This document shows, piece by piece, positions 36,345 to 51,600 of a DNA stretch of 64,000 bases. The stretch lies in contig JAOTOL010001206.1 of NCBI GenBank assembly GCA_034440575.1, positions 231,001 to 295,000 on the forward strand, written 5' to 3'. This stretch comes from Imbricaverruca yamaguchii. Lineage: Eukaryota; Arthropoda; Thecostraca; Neoverrucidae. The notes below the pieces were generated by a model. It was given only the letters and a program-made list of their open reading frames with translations. It was not told where the DNA came from and did no database searches. Position numbers and translations under genes: made by a program. Each line of letters starts with the position of its first letter. The stretch's first letter is position 1.

Positions 36345-36515
36345 TTAGGGATGGAAAAAAAGATGGCTTAAATTTAATTTATGCCAGCCAGTGGCTTTTA
36401 TTAATTTAAGCCAGTTTAAACTGGCTTCTATTATTTAAGCCGGCTTAAATTCACAACACTTCTAAGCCCTTGTATTATTAAGGCTCACAAACCATGGGTG
36501 CATTGACAGTGTTGC
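36345..36515. repeat. ~165-bp dispersed block, copy 2
   Basis: Same as 35418-35580. Both blocks start with TAGGGATG, like the ends of the inverted-repeat element, so they probably belong to one family. Confidence 0.88.
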
Positions 36516-38329
36516 AAACCATGGGTGCATTGACGACGCCGAATTGCCAAAAAGGAAATTGGCGGCAAGATATTCTGTATAAAGGTAATCGACGCAATTT
36601 GTTATAGGTCCAGAAATCACAACCTTTTCGAGCTATCATTACCCCCTTTGGGTTCGGCCGACCTCGTGATTACCCCGTATCAAATTCAGAATGCCTCGTA
36701 ACCAAAGTTCATTTTCAAGGTTGAGAACATGTAGTATTTCCTGCCGATATATGTGCACAGGTTTTTGGCAAATGTACACAGTACTCTCCATACTCGAGGT
36801 TTGACGAAACCCCGCTATAACCCCACCCCCACCCCTCCACAAGCCAGCGCATTACCCCAGGTTTGGAACCTCTGTTCCGGGCCATGTAGCATAATGTTAT
36901 CGTTTGCACAAAAGGTGACAACCACCAAGCCTATTCCGGATTTGGACGACAACCACGAAACTTTTTTTTTGAGCCCTGAAAGACACAGACAACAGCACCG
37001 CGGACGGTGGTGGGGCACAATATATGACATTGACGGAACCTCAGACACACACATCTGTTTGTGTCAGTAGCGTCTCGATCCAGAGTCCAGCGTGTGACGT
37101 CCAGACCTGGCGTAACTGCATTGACTGATCCGAATGCTTACGTGGTCCGATATTTCACTGTACAGCTAAACTTCACTGGTGAACGGTACATTACAATCTC
37201 CGACCCGACATACTATGCCAGTGTGGGACCAATGAAAGCATTTGATCGACGGGGATTTATTCTAGAAGGACTCCATTTCTCCGGTGAGGGGAGCCGTTTT
37301 TTTTTACTCTGAGGGGCGCCATTTGCTAATAAGCGTACCCCCATTCCTCACACTGCCCCAAAAAGGGGAGGGTGGGAAAGGACTCAAACATCCTGAAGAG
37401 GAACATTTTTTTCTCAAATTGAAGAGGCCAGCCACGTTTCGATGGGGGGGGGGAATGCCTCCAACTCCACCCCCAGGATCCGCCACTTGTGTCCGAGTAG
37501 TTGAACATGTTTTTTTACACGTAATGTAGACAGACTATGGGGTGGAAGCAGACTTTACGACCAAATACATTGTGCAGCAACGCATGGCCTGAAAACGTCC
37601 GTGTCCATAGTGGGATTTTACACAGTCAAGTTTGCATCCTTGATGTGTCTCTGCTATATGGCATCGGCGAGTACTGGTCAGCGCAAATGATACATTAGCA
37701 TACTTTAGCAACATTAACGAAATTCAGCCAACTTTTGTACATGAACTGGCATTGGAGCGAGCACTTACGGCAAGCAGTCAGCACGCGTCGTCAACATGGA
37801 GCCACCAGCGTGCCAGATTCGGCTCCGTGTCACGCGCCAAGCGTATATTTTGGCGCGAGGAACAACAACGTGACAGTTCGGTTGACTCTGGTTCTGGTTT
37901 CACAGCACTTCGGCTTGACTTTGGCAGGCCTCAGCCGACGAGAGGAAAACTTTGTGTGTGGTCAGCGGTGCCCGCGTAGCCGGCACGAACACTATTTGTG
38001 ACCAATTTTAAACTTGCTCTACACCGTGTAATTCTACGCTTCTCTGACGTCAATGCAGACCGTTTTGAGACTTCAATGATTTCATATTTACAAAGGTTTA
38101 TCATGTGTCCAGCCATGCCTTGTCATGCAATATTGATGCCAATTCCATGTTCATGTCACATCCAACTCTGTCAACCGGCCATGACATACATATCCGCTGC
38201 CATCACATGGTGCCTGTTGTGGCTCCTAACGTCAAATTTCCGCCATGCTTAGGTTCCCAGCTATGTTGTCATGGTAGCCATCTTCTTAGTCGTGTAGCGA
38301 CTTGTGTTCCAGTGATAACCCACGGCTCC
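36516..38329. other. Intron 1, no confident gene
   Basis: Contains the second copy of a 56-bp block at 36974-37029. 37690-37979 has a plus-strand frame (FSNINEIQPTFVHELALERA and on to a stop at 37979) that is Ser/Arg-rich and unlike any family I know. 37430-37490 is G-rich, then CCACCCCCAGGATCCGCCA, like some transposon ends. Confidence 0.4.
36974..37029. repeat. 56-bp dispersed block, copy 2
   Basis: Near-identical to 32634-32689. Confidence 0.85.
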
Positions 38330-39493
38330 GGTGTGTACCTCTTGGTGTTATTGTGAGACGCTCCAGTGTGTACCTCCCGGTGTTGTGAGACGCTCCAGTG
38401 TGAACCTCCCGGTGTTGTGAGACGCTCCAGTGTGTACCTCCCGGTGTTATTGTGAGACGCTCCAGTGTGTACCTCCCGGTGTTATTGTGAGACGCTCCAG
38501 TGTGTACCACCCGGTGTTATTGTGAGACGCCCCAGTGTGTACTCTTTATTGTGAGACGCCAGTGTACCTCCCGGTGTTATTGTGAGACGCTCCAGTGTGT
38601 ACCTCCCGGTGTTATTGTGAGACGCTCCAGTGTGTACCTCCCGGTGTTATTGTGAGACGCTCCAGTGTGTACCTCCCGGTGTTATTGTGAGACGCTCCAG
38701 TGTGTACCTCCCGGTGTTATTGTGAGACGCTCTAGTGTGTACCTCCCGGTGTTATTGTGAGACGCTCCAGTGTGTACCTGCCGGTGTTATTGTGAGACGC
38801 TCCAGTGTGTACCTCCCGGTGTTATTGTGAGACGCTCCAGTGTGTACCTGCCGGTGTTATTGTGAGACGCTCCAGTGTGTACCTCCCGGTGCTATTGTGA
38901 GACGCTCCAGTGTGTACCTCCCGGTGTTATTGTAAGACGCTCCAGTGTGTACCTCCCGGTGTTATTGTGAGACGCTCCGTTAGACGCTCCAGTGTGTACC
39001 TCCCGGTGTTATTGTGAGACGTTCCAGTGTGTACCTCCCGGTGTTATTGTGAGACGCTCCAGTGTGTACCTCCCGGTGTTGTGAGACGCTCCAGTGTGTA
39101 CCTCCCGGTGTTGTGAGACGCTCCAGTGTGTACCTCCCGGTGTTATTGTGAGACGCTCCAGTGTGTACCTCCCGGTGTTGTGAGACGCTCCAGTGTGTAC
39201 CTCCCGGTGTTTGTGAGACGCTCCAGTGTGTACCTCCGGTGTTATTGTGAGACGCTCCAGTGTGTACCTCCCGGTGTTGTGAGACTCTCCAGTGTGTACC
39301 TCCCGGTGTTATTGTGAGACGCTCCAGTGTGTACCTCCCGGTGTTATTGTGAGACGCTCCAGTGTGTACCTCCCGGTGTTATTGTGAGACGCTCCAGTGT
39401 GTACCTCCCGGTGTTATTGTGAGACGCTCCAGTGTGTACCTCCCGGTGTTATTGTGAGACGCTCCAGTGTGTACCTCCCGGTGTTGTGAGACA
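38330..39493. repeat. 35-bp minisatellite, about 33 copies
   Basis: Units of GTGAGACGCTCCAGTGTGTA followed by CCTCCCGGTGTTATT. Variants lack four bases (GTGTTGTGAGAC) and concentrate near both ends of the array. Copies in the middle are nearly identical. Confidence 0.97.
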
Positions 39494-40597
39494 CTGCGGC
39501 GCATCCCCGCTTCTGCGGCGGTGCGGCGGCGACAGCCAGTGCACGGATTGACTGACGTCACAACATGCTGTATGTGACGTGTTGCTCCGCCAACTGAGAG
39601 CAGTCGACGCGAAGCTCCTGCAGTTTCTCTGCATCCGGAGCGAGCAGCTCTCGTACATTTTCCGATCGCTAGTGCTTTGTGAAGCGTGATCTTGGCCGAT
39701 GTCAGAACGCTCGGCACGATAGGATGGTGCGATGACCGGACAAAAGTGACTCTGTGCGTACGACAAGAAGGGCTGATAACATTGTTGTTTATGCATGCAA
39801 GTGATGTGCATTAACATAAATGTGTGCAATGCACATACATGCAATTACAGATCAACAGGGAGAATGGCTATGTGGAGGTCTTGTTTGTTTGTTCATTGGG
39901 TTGTTCACGACGAACTTTATGCACATTCACGGCTAATGGCGCAGCCCACACTGTTTCGCCGGTGGGTCGCGGTATGTGGAGGTCATGAGAAGAAATTAAA
40001 TGGAAAGACATCACGGAAGAGACGGTTGATGCAATTACCACCTCGCAGACGCTATTCATCTTCGACTCACGGGATAATTCAGATAGGTAATCAGAATTCG
40101 GGTAGTTCGAGCATGTCTCACTATGCTGTAGTTCCCAAAAGGGTTGGCACCATCAGCATATAGAGGATGAAGAAGCTACCATCATATGCATTGGCGGGGT
40201 GTGACGTCACGCTGGCAGATGTTGAATAGACAGATTGCATCCCCGAAGCGCTTTCCTATTCGTTCCACCAGAGACCCGTCTAAGTTCTAGATTTTGAGCT
40301 GGGGCCGTTTACATTGGGTACTGCGGGACCATCTTCTCCGCCCAGCTTCCTCCGGCCTCGGTGTAGAGTTAAAGCAATGGTAAGTTCCGGTGACTGTGGA
40401 GGCCTAGGCCGTGACTGTGGGGACCGCACTCCTGCAGTCAACATGCTAGAACAGTCCCTGCCTTCAACCAACTTTACCCGTGGCAGAATCCTTATCCATG
40501 AGGTTAAATCCAAAATGATTTATACTGACAATTGCCGCTGTTTGGGACTTGGGCTCAACTTTGGTGCCAGTATTGTTTTAAAGGGTTAGTTTCTCTC
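39494..40597. other. Intron 1, no gene recognised
   Basis: Short frames only. A TGACGTCA palindrome occurs at 39553 and at 40202. Confidence 0.5.
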
Positions 40598-40599
40598 TT

Positions 40600-42596
<1,997 letters not shown>

Positions 42597-42671
<75 letters not shown>
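42597..42671. repeat. (TA)n microsatellite
   Basis: About 37 TA units, followed by degenerate TACATA words. Confidence 0.97.
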
Positions 42672-42675
<4 letters not shown>

Positions 42676-43347
42676 ATATATACATATACATGTACCTATG
42701 TGGAGGTACATATAAAATCAGTTTCATGACAACCATGTATTTTCAACATGCCACTGCTTCCACGCATGGATAAACAATACTTACCATGTCGACCTTTGAA
42801 ACGTGTCACCGCTGATTTGTCTCCTGCTGCGCTAAGTTTGACTACGTTGTCGCTGTTGTGATGTGGCACCATATTTTTAGTGCTGACTTAGTTTTGGAAG
42901 AATTTACACCGGAGAAAGGGCAAACGAACTAATAGATCCTTCACACGTAACGGAAAAGGTGACAGGCGGGCAGTCTCCGTTTTGTTCTTCTTATCCATGT
43001 TAATTAAAGTGCTACCATTTTCCTCCACCTTGAAGCGATTCCTTCACTCGTATTTGGGAAAGCGATGTCAGATTTATTATCCGAGGTTGTTCCGTAACGT
43101 AGCGAAGCTTTGTTCAACCTCCATCCAAATATTCATCCGTATCTGAAGTATCTTTCAAGTTGTGAGCGTGTCTAATTCGGTCGCAGCACCGAGTATCAGC
43201 ATCGCCAGGGACGCTCGCTCCAGGCCGCGCCGGTACTGTTGGGCCGGTACGTCAGCCCAAAGTGCTCCAGGTCGATCGCCGCCGGCTTTGGAGACTTTTG
43301 CCATGTGACATGTGGCCGATGTCCATGTACCACATTGCCGACCGAGT
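42672..43347. other. Intron 1, no gene recognised
   Basis: Nothing recognised up to the 48-bp array. Confidence 0.5.
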
Positions 43348-44755
43348 GTCGTCGGAGGCGCTCCTCTGGCCGAGGTACGCGTGATGTACATCACACGTGT
43401 CGGAGGCGCTCCTCTGGCCGAGGTACGCGTGATGTACATCACACGTGTCGGAGGCGCTCCTCTGGCCGAGGTACGCGTGATGTACATCACACGTGTCGGA
43501 GGCGCTCCTCTGGCCGAGGTACGCGTGATGTACATCACACGTGTCGGAGGCGCTCCTCTGGCCGAGGTACGCGTGATGCACATCACACGTGTCGGAGGCG
43601 CTCCTCTGGCCGAGGTACGCGTGATGCACATCACACGTGTCGGAGGCGCTCCTCTGGCCGAGGTACGCGTGATGTACATCACACGTGTCGGAGGCGCTCC
43701 TCTGGCCGAGGTACGCGTGGTGTACATCACACGTGTCGGATGCGCTCCTCTGGCCGAGGTATGCGTGATGTACATCACACGTGTCGGAGGCTCTCCTCTG
43801 GCCGAGGTACGCGTGATGCACATCACACGTGTCGGAGGCGCTCCTCTGGCCGAGGTATGCGTGATGTACATCACACGTGTCGGAGGTGCTCCTCTGGCCG
43901 AGGTACGCGTGATGCACATTACACGTGTCGGAGGCGGTCCTCTCGCTGAGGTACGCGTGATGGACATTACACGTGTCGGAGGTGCTCCTCTGGCCGAGGT
44001 ATGCGTGATGTACATTACACGTGTCGGAGGCTCTCCTCTGGCCGAGGTACGCGTGATGCACATCACACGTGTCGGAGGCGCTCCTCTGGCCGAGGTATGC
44101 GTGATGTACATCACACGTGTCGGAGGTGCTCCTCTGGCCGAGGTACGCGTGATGCACATTACACGTGTCGGAGGCGGTCCTCTCGCTGAGGTACGCGTGA
44201 TGTACATTACACGTGTCGGAGGTGCTCCTCTGGCCGAGGTATGCGTGATGTACATTACACGTGTCGGAGGCGCTCCTCTCGCTGAGGTACGCGTGATGTA
44301 CATTACACGTGTCGGAGGCGCTCCTCTGGCCGAGGTATGCGTGATGTACATTACACGTGTCGGAGGCGCTCCTCTCGCTGAGGTACGCGTGATGGACATT
44401 ACACGTGTCGGAGGCGCTCCTCTCGCTGAGGTATGCGTGATGTACATTACACGTGTCGGAGGCGCTCCTCTGGCCGAGGTATGCGTGATGTACATTACAC
44501 GTGTCGGAGGCGCTCCTCTCGCTGAGGTACGCGTGATGTACATTACACGTGTCGGAGGTGCTCCTCTGGCCGAGGTATGCGTGATGTACATTACACGTGT
44601 CGGAGGCGCTCCTCTCGCTGAGGTACGCGTGATGTACATTACACGTGTCGGAGGCGCTCCTCTCGCTGAGGTATGCGCGATGTACATTACACGTGTCGGA
44701 GGCGCTCCTCTCGCTGAGGTATGCGCGATGTACATTATACGTGTCGGAGGCACGG
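43348..44755. repeat. 48-bp minisatellite, about 29 copies
   Basis: Unit GTCGGAGGCGCTCCTCTGGC then CGAGGTACGCGTGATGTACA and TCACACGT. Every unit carries the 14-bp palindrome GTGATGTACATCAC or a variant with ATTAC. Early units have CATCAC and late units CATTAC. Two blocks of five units (43789-44028 and 44029-44268) are nearly identical, a higher-order repeat of 240 bp. Because 48 is a multiple of 3, frames of about 480-540 codons are open on both strands; I do not read them as genes. Confidence 0.97.
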
Positions 44756-46028
44756 TGGTGCGATAGAACGCTGCGTAGCCTTGCCAAGGTGAGCACCACC
44801 CCAGCCCCGGCCCAGTTCAGTGTCGGAAGAGTGATGGTGCGTGACAGGGTACGGCACAGCATTGTCAATGTGAGCACCACCCCCAGCCCAGTTCACTTTC
44901 AGCCTGCCGTCGACACGGGGTAGTCGTGGACGAGGAGTCGCTGACGAGTTGTCGACGAGGGTGGACTGTTGCGCTGCTCTAAGCGGAAGGCCACTCTGAG
45001 TCAAGGTCAACAGGTCGACAGGCTGGGCACGCGCCCCCGAATGCCGTCCGCCACCGTTCGGAAGTTCAGCTAATAGAAAATAGTTAGCAGCAGTACTTTC
45101 GAACCAAATATTCGCGGGACTGGACGAGGATTCCCTATATAATCATCCGATCTATATAAAACCCGGAACTACGGCTCGATTCGGCATCTCTACAGTAATT
45201 GAAGGGACGATAGTATATGCGTATTTACGCACGTTGCAACTGCCCATGTTGATCATTAGGCAGGCGAACATATAGCGCGTGGTGCCAAAGCGAGGAATTT
45301 GACTCGGGAACACGGGCAGTATCAGGATCGTGGTCAAGCTGGGGCCAGAGCCAGGTCACGGTTGAGATCCACGGTCTGGCGATCTGACCATGCATGCCAA
45401 GAGCTCCATCGCAGAGTCCTCACGGCTACTCTTAGGACTGTGTCATACAGAAAACTGTCGAGTCAATTATCGGCGACACGGGCAGATAAAACGTACGGGC
45501 CAGTCATTCATCCACGGGGTGATCTGGTCTGCTGTATGACCAACACAGTCGATACGCCTGTAAGCCCAAATAAACAAGAAACAAGGAGAACATGGTTCAC
45601 TATGACACCGGAAGCCTCAATTTTCCATCGCACAATGTAATGGTATGCCGCTTTGCAGCATGCATGATGATGCCGCTTCGACGAGTGAGATCTGCCGAAC
45701 ATCGAAAGAAATGGTATATACGGCAAACGTAAGGTGAAGTTGAAATATGAGTATTGGAAGCTGCTGATACAAACGATGGCGCAAATACCGGACGACGGGT
45801 ATTGTGAACATGGTAATCGTTGCTGTCGTCGATTGTTGCCAATTTAATTGAGTCAATTGAAGAAGACAATTTCGCTACTGGGAGACGAGAACAACGCGAT
45901 AGACGCTAATGCCACTTAAATTTTGAAATTCCGGAACACCGCGAAACAAATGTAGAATCTTACTAGGTAGGCTATGGATGAAATCGAGACATATGCTTGC
46001 AGATTTTCGGTGTGCGTGTCTTCCTGTT
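44756..46028. other. Intron 1, no gene recognised
   Basis: 44785-44895 holds two related segments each containing GTGAGCACCACCCC. The rest shows no family. Confidence 0.5.
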
Positions 46029-46846
46029 TTAACCGATCCCGTCTCGGGGGGTCTTCAACCGCCCCCCCATGTTTTTCGCGGATAGTGAACGAACGGTGCT
46101 TGGCAGCGCGCCAAAATTTGGCATACCTTTTCCCACATAAATTTGGCATGCTGTTTCAAAAGTCAGATCATCTAGGGTCAATGAGTTAGTGAAGGTCAAG
46201 TGAGGCCACCTCCAAAAAAAAAGTTCAAACAGTCGTCACGATTTAACTGATAGAGATATTTTAATGAAACTTTCAGCGTTTGCTTATCTTTATGGATGAA
46301 ACAAAACGTACACGAGGATTTTTTCGTTTTTGACTACATATACATTTTGCATTTGCCTATTGTAGTTCCAATCGAAGATTCTGGCTAAAGTAAGCATTTT
46401 TTATTAGGGAAAGTTGACTTCCAGCAACGTTTCTCGATCTGCTCTATCCATTACAAAAGGAAAATTAAAGACAACTTGAAAACGCAAAATTTTGAAATAA
46501 AAAACAAATATTTGGGGGGCCAAAACATTTTTTTGGGGCCCTGGTCGATTGCGTTGTCCTTTTCTGATTCCCAATATTTTTTTTTCATATCCCACAAAAT
46601 GAACTCGGAGCCAAAAACATAATGCAAGCCGTGAAAAATCGTGAAAAATAGGTCCCTAGTGACGTTACTGTTAGGGGAGAAATTGCTTTGGGGAATGGAT
46701 CCGGACCCTACTCGTTGAGCACTTTCCGATGACATCTCTATCGTTTTTGTGCGACACTTAGTTTGCATTTTAGAAGGGGATTACTATTCGTCCCCTCCCC
46801 CGAGATGAGGTGTGAGGATCTGATCGGAGACGGCGAGGGTTAGGTC
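46029..46846. mobile_element. Non-coding ~820-bp dispersed element, copy 2
   Basis: Same orientation and extent as 6340-7165. The left end reads CCCGTCTCGGGGGGTCTTCA and the right end reads CCCCCGAGATGAGG. No coding capacity. Confidence 0.67.
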
Positions 46847-48622
46847 AAGCCGCATAGTTTTTGTATTTGTGTTCCGTTTTTATTTTATTTTCCAACGTGA
46901 TCGCTTGCGAAATTATTGTGTGCGTCTTGGGCCGGAACAACCGCGTCCCTCTTATTTTGACAACGCACAATTAAATAAGCCGTAATTCACTCGGAGATGC
47001 CTCGCAGACCCATAATGCATATTCCTCGGGGTATGTACGAGAGTCCTGCTTGTTTACTCAGACAGATCTCGGATGCAGAGCGGCTGGGCTTGATGTAGGC
47101 CTGCAGTGAAGGCCGAATGTGACAAGGCTCGAAACTATCACGGGTCACGAACGCCACCGCGTGCACGTCGTCCGAATGTGACAGGTCATTTGGAACTTGA
47201 TCAGCGTGGTCTTCCATGATTTGAAAGTGCAAAGCACGGTACGGTGCCAGGCGTTCGTATTAAATGAAAGCAAGAGAACATTGACTAAAAAACAGCAATA
47301 ACTTGCGAGAAAGAGCTTCAATGTCATTCTGACTGCCTACACTAACGCTCCATTTGTTGCTTAACGTGGGAAGGAGTGTGGACCAATGGTTGCTAGAACT
47401 GGCGGTCATTCGCTCGGACGTCAAACAGAAGCTCGTTCATTCGCTCAGACGAACGTCCCTAGAAAAAAGGTGCCGTCAGACACGGCTTTGAAGCTTAAAA
47501 TTGGGTCACACTCGTAGCCTCAGCTGTTAACGCCCAGGGTAGTTACATTTTCTTTTCTATAGTCTGTCGGCGATCGGTCACGGCACAAACCACCACAATA
47601 GCGAATGAATATTCACCAGGCACATATTCCAGAATAGCCATCCGAAAAATGTCTCGAGGCAATGGCAGCACGTGATTTGGCGGCAGGCTCCTCCACAATT
47701 GGTAATTCTTGAGCGGGACGTAGCCGCATGTGCAGCCACCTCCGCCAACTGAGACTACGGCCGCACATCGATGGAGAACCCGGTTTCTCCATACGGAACA
47801 GATACCAACGAGTGGTCGGCGTTTCATAGAATTGCGACAAAGAAAAAACACCTAAAAAGCATGAACCCACTCTCAATGGCCAATGTGAACAAGCGGCTAG
47901 AAATGGCAAAACGTCGTCGCTTGCATCTCTCCGGCTCCATGCAACGGCAGGTTCACCATCTGTCCTTGCTCCGTGCGCACGCGTGGTTCGTCATCGTGGT
48001 ACAAAGCGGTCGGTGGTAGTCGCTGACTGAGCGGGTGACTAGGCGGAACATCGGCCGCGACGGAGCCGGCCTGGCCCGCCAGCTCCAATGCCCTAATGTT
48101 TCCAAAACTCGACCAAGTGCCAAACTCGCCTGCACAACAGGACAATACAAATTCCAAGTCCCCATTGGAAAAAGTCCACGTGCCATGGCGGTACAAACAA
48201 AGTTCTCCGCCTAAGTTGCTATTGCCAATGCAAATGTTTGAATGGTTCAGAAGCGATGTATCAACAGAGATGTGAGGGTTACCTTACCTTGGCACTATTC
48301 TGCGAAAACCCTTTAGCTGTTGTTACTCTTTATTGATTCATTTCAATCAGGCCACAGCCGTCTGTTGCCATATCGGTTGATATATTGTAGACGGCGGTCC
48401 ACGGATAGTTAGAACGGACGGACGGATTGAAGATCCTGTCGTGAATGGTCTTCTAGTTACATCCATGAGCACTGGTGTATCCAAGGGGGAAAACTGACCA
48501 TGTCTCTCCTTCCCAAGAGACAGACCTTGTCAGAATATTCGACTATCTTGGCATAGTCTCGAAATCGAATAACATTTCATAACATCCATATCGTCTTAAA
48601 CGAACTTAATGACTGCTAACCA
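46847..48622. other. Intron 1, no gene recognised
   Basis: Short overlapping frames in 47540-48200 without domain signatures. Confidence 0.5.
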
Positions 48623-51600
48623 GTGCTACCGAGACGGTCCAACCCTATTTCCCAAGATTCAGGTAAATATTTCCAGATTTGGGGGCCGATTTCCCAAGAT
48701 CAATGGATTTAAGTGTAAAAATGGTACGTAGGCTCAAATATAAATGGTGCATCGCTTGGACATGCTTTCCAAGGCATATCTCACCTGCATTGTCCTCTGT
48801 GTGTTCTGCTCGACCGGTATCGAATGTTTTGGGCATTGTACCCAACTTCCGCGGCCAGCAGCGAGTGGTCAAACGTACTTACAGATTCATTTGGATTGTA
48901 AGCTCGATTCGCATCCAATAGCGTGATCACACGCCTACGAAAACACATCCAAAGTTCATAATCATATGTATCATACATCACAGAAATATCACGGGGGCCG
49001 ATCAATCATGTTGGAGACACGACACGAGTCTCTCATCTCTCGCGGCTCGCCTCTATTGGAAACTGGTACACCCTGCGATGTCCTGCAGCTGTCCTCTATT
49101 CTACCATCTCCTCTGAGCCTTCCAGTGAGTGCGCCTTCTTGTCCATGACCCGGCAGCGGCGCCAGGGGCCGCCGGCGAGGACGTCCTCCATCAGGGCCGC
49201 CGGTGGCTCGTGCTTGGTGCAGCCGGCTGGGTTGCACTTGACGGCCTGGCTGGCCAGCATACGGTCCTTGGTGGTTGCCACCGTCAACCGGTTGGTCTGG
49301 GCGGTCTTGACACGGTTCATCGTACTGAAGACCCGCTCCACGGAGCCGTGACATGGGGCCGTGACATAAGGTCAGCCGTTAATTCTGTCAGGAGCGGGAA
49401 CCGCTTCTGACCGGCGGCGTTGGTCAGCTCCGCCGCCTTGCTCCAGAAGACAGGGGCGTCACACTCTTGACCGCTGCCGTTGCCGCGATCAGTGCAGCGG
49501 GGAGCGCGTGCCACTCGTCGTTGATTTCGTCCCGGTCGCTCTCTCTCTGACCAGGTTCCTGAACCTGGCTAGTAGCGGCGCCAGCGTGCGGGGACGCTGC
49601 TCGTCGTGAGCAGGCAGCAGCGCCACCTCCGCGTCCAGCACTCGGAGCTGGGCCAGGATGCCTGTGGCGTCCAGATCAACCCGCTTCATGATCTGCCGGC
49701 ACAAGTCCCCCAGGAAGGCGAGCGCGTCCAGTCACAGCGTCTTTTCGCCATCATGCAGAGGCTCCTCCACCAGCATGCTTTCGCATCGCCCGCTCAGTTC
49801 GATGCGCTCTAGTTGCATACAGTTTCTCGGGTCGGCAGGGTCGATCTTGTGTAGCGGAACGGACATTACAGTCGGCTTGACGTACAGCGACAGCAGCTCC
49901 CGGTAGCCGTCGCTGATGGCGCGGTGCAGACGGTGCAGCTCGAATATCTCCGACTGGAACATCACGTTCAGCCTGTCCACCTTTCGGACGACGAAGTGGA
50001 CGAACAGCATCATTTGCTTCGTGCCGGACTGCTTCATCCGCTTGCTGATCTCCGCCGCCCTGTCGACCTTGCCCTCCGACGTGTGCGCCTCGGCGCCGAA
50101 AAGTATCTGGAGAGGCTGCCACTGCTCCAGGATGCGACTTAACACCGCCCCGCGCGACAGCCAGCGAATCATCGCCACCTTAGGAATCTTGTGGCAGGGC
50201 GCGCTCACGGCCCCTTGGAGCAGAGCCAGGGTGTCCTGTCTCTTGGGACTGCGGGCGAAGTAGCTGGCGATGTCCTTCACCAACACCTCTAGCCAACTTG
50301 GCGGGCAGCGCGCGGCGTGGCCGGCACACAGTGCCAGCGAGTGGCAGATGCAGCCCATGACGAAGACGTCAGGCACCACCTTCTCCAGGTGTCTGCGGAA
50401 GCCGGCATTGCCTCCCATCATCGTGGCGCAGTTGTCGGTGCCGAGGCCCTTCTTGTCGATGCCGGCGGATTCTAACGACGAGATGACGGGGTCAAAGAGT
50501 CTGCGGGCCATTCCACCACGCGGGTCCATCAGGTCCAGCAGCATGTCCTTGGTCTCCATCGCCTCCTTGTCGTAAATTCTCACCACCAGCGCCATCACTT
50601 GGGACACAGAGATGTCCGTGCTTTCATCCAACATGATGTTGAACTTGCGGTTCGCGCACACGCTCGCGACCCTCTGAGCCTCGTTACGTGCAATCCCATG
50701 CACCGTCAGGTAGGCCATCTTGGTCCGCTTTGCAGACGCCGTCTTCAGAATGTCTGAGTCTAGTGCTGCGTGCTTCATTATCTCCCAGAAGTGGTCTGCC
50801 GGACGAAACGACAGGTCGTGTTCGGCGAAGAAGGAGGCGACGATGAGCTCGCAGCGAGCCACCTTAGTAGCGTGCGTAGCGGCTGGGTTTACCTTGGGAG
50901 CAAAGAACCTCGTCAGCGGCGTCCCAGTCGACGCTGCCACCGTCCTCTTGTGGGCAGCGCTCTCAGCGTGGCGCCTGAGGGCGCTCTTGTTGGGGTCCTC
51001 GAACGTGCATCGGCAGGGACGGCAGCGACATCTAGCGCTTTTTTTCCTGGATGGCGTGTCATTGCCGGCTCCGGATGTGAAAGACACCATAGATCTCGGG
51101 GGGGGGTAGAGGAATGGCATAGGTCAAGTTTCAATCAGGTATGGATAGAATTAGAACTCAATAAGCATGGATAGGATAGGGGTGGCCATTTTCTTATTCC
51201 AACAGAAAACTTATCGTCAACACACGAGCGCGTCGGCAATGTATGTATTTTAAAATATGTGCCACAAATGTCGACGAAAAGGTTTTCTCCATGTGATTTT
51301 CATCGTTTTGAGAAGATGCCGTTCTTAAACCTTCATTAAATTTAAAATAAAATAGCATAACACTTGCCTAATGACTTTTTACATAATATTGAACTAGCAA
51401 TCCGGAACGGTGGAAAAGAGAACCTTCGGACCCTAATAAAAATCACGTCCCGCTAACCTCTAACGCTGGCATTCGGGATTGAAGCCATCCTATGATATCC
51501 ATCCCACTTGATACACAGAGTATAACTTAACCACCACCTACCCGGCGACGAAGATCAGTAGGTATCCACGAAAATACTCTTGCCTTATACAAGCCTTAGC

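Noticed and set aside
38330..39493. CRISPR-like array
   Set aside because: The repeats are contiguous with no unique spacers, and the window is clearly eukaryotic.
43155..44880. Frames of 484-542 codons with 16-residue repeats on both strands
   Set aside because: A 48-bp unit keeps any stop-free frame open. Frames are open on both strands, units vary without codon bias, and there is no signal peptide or flanking exon structure.
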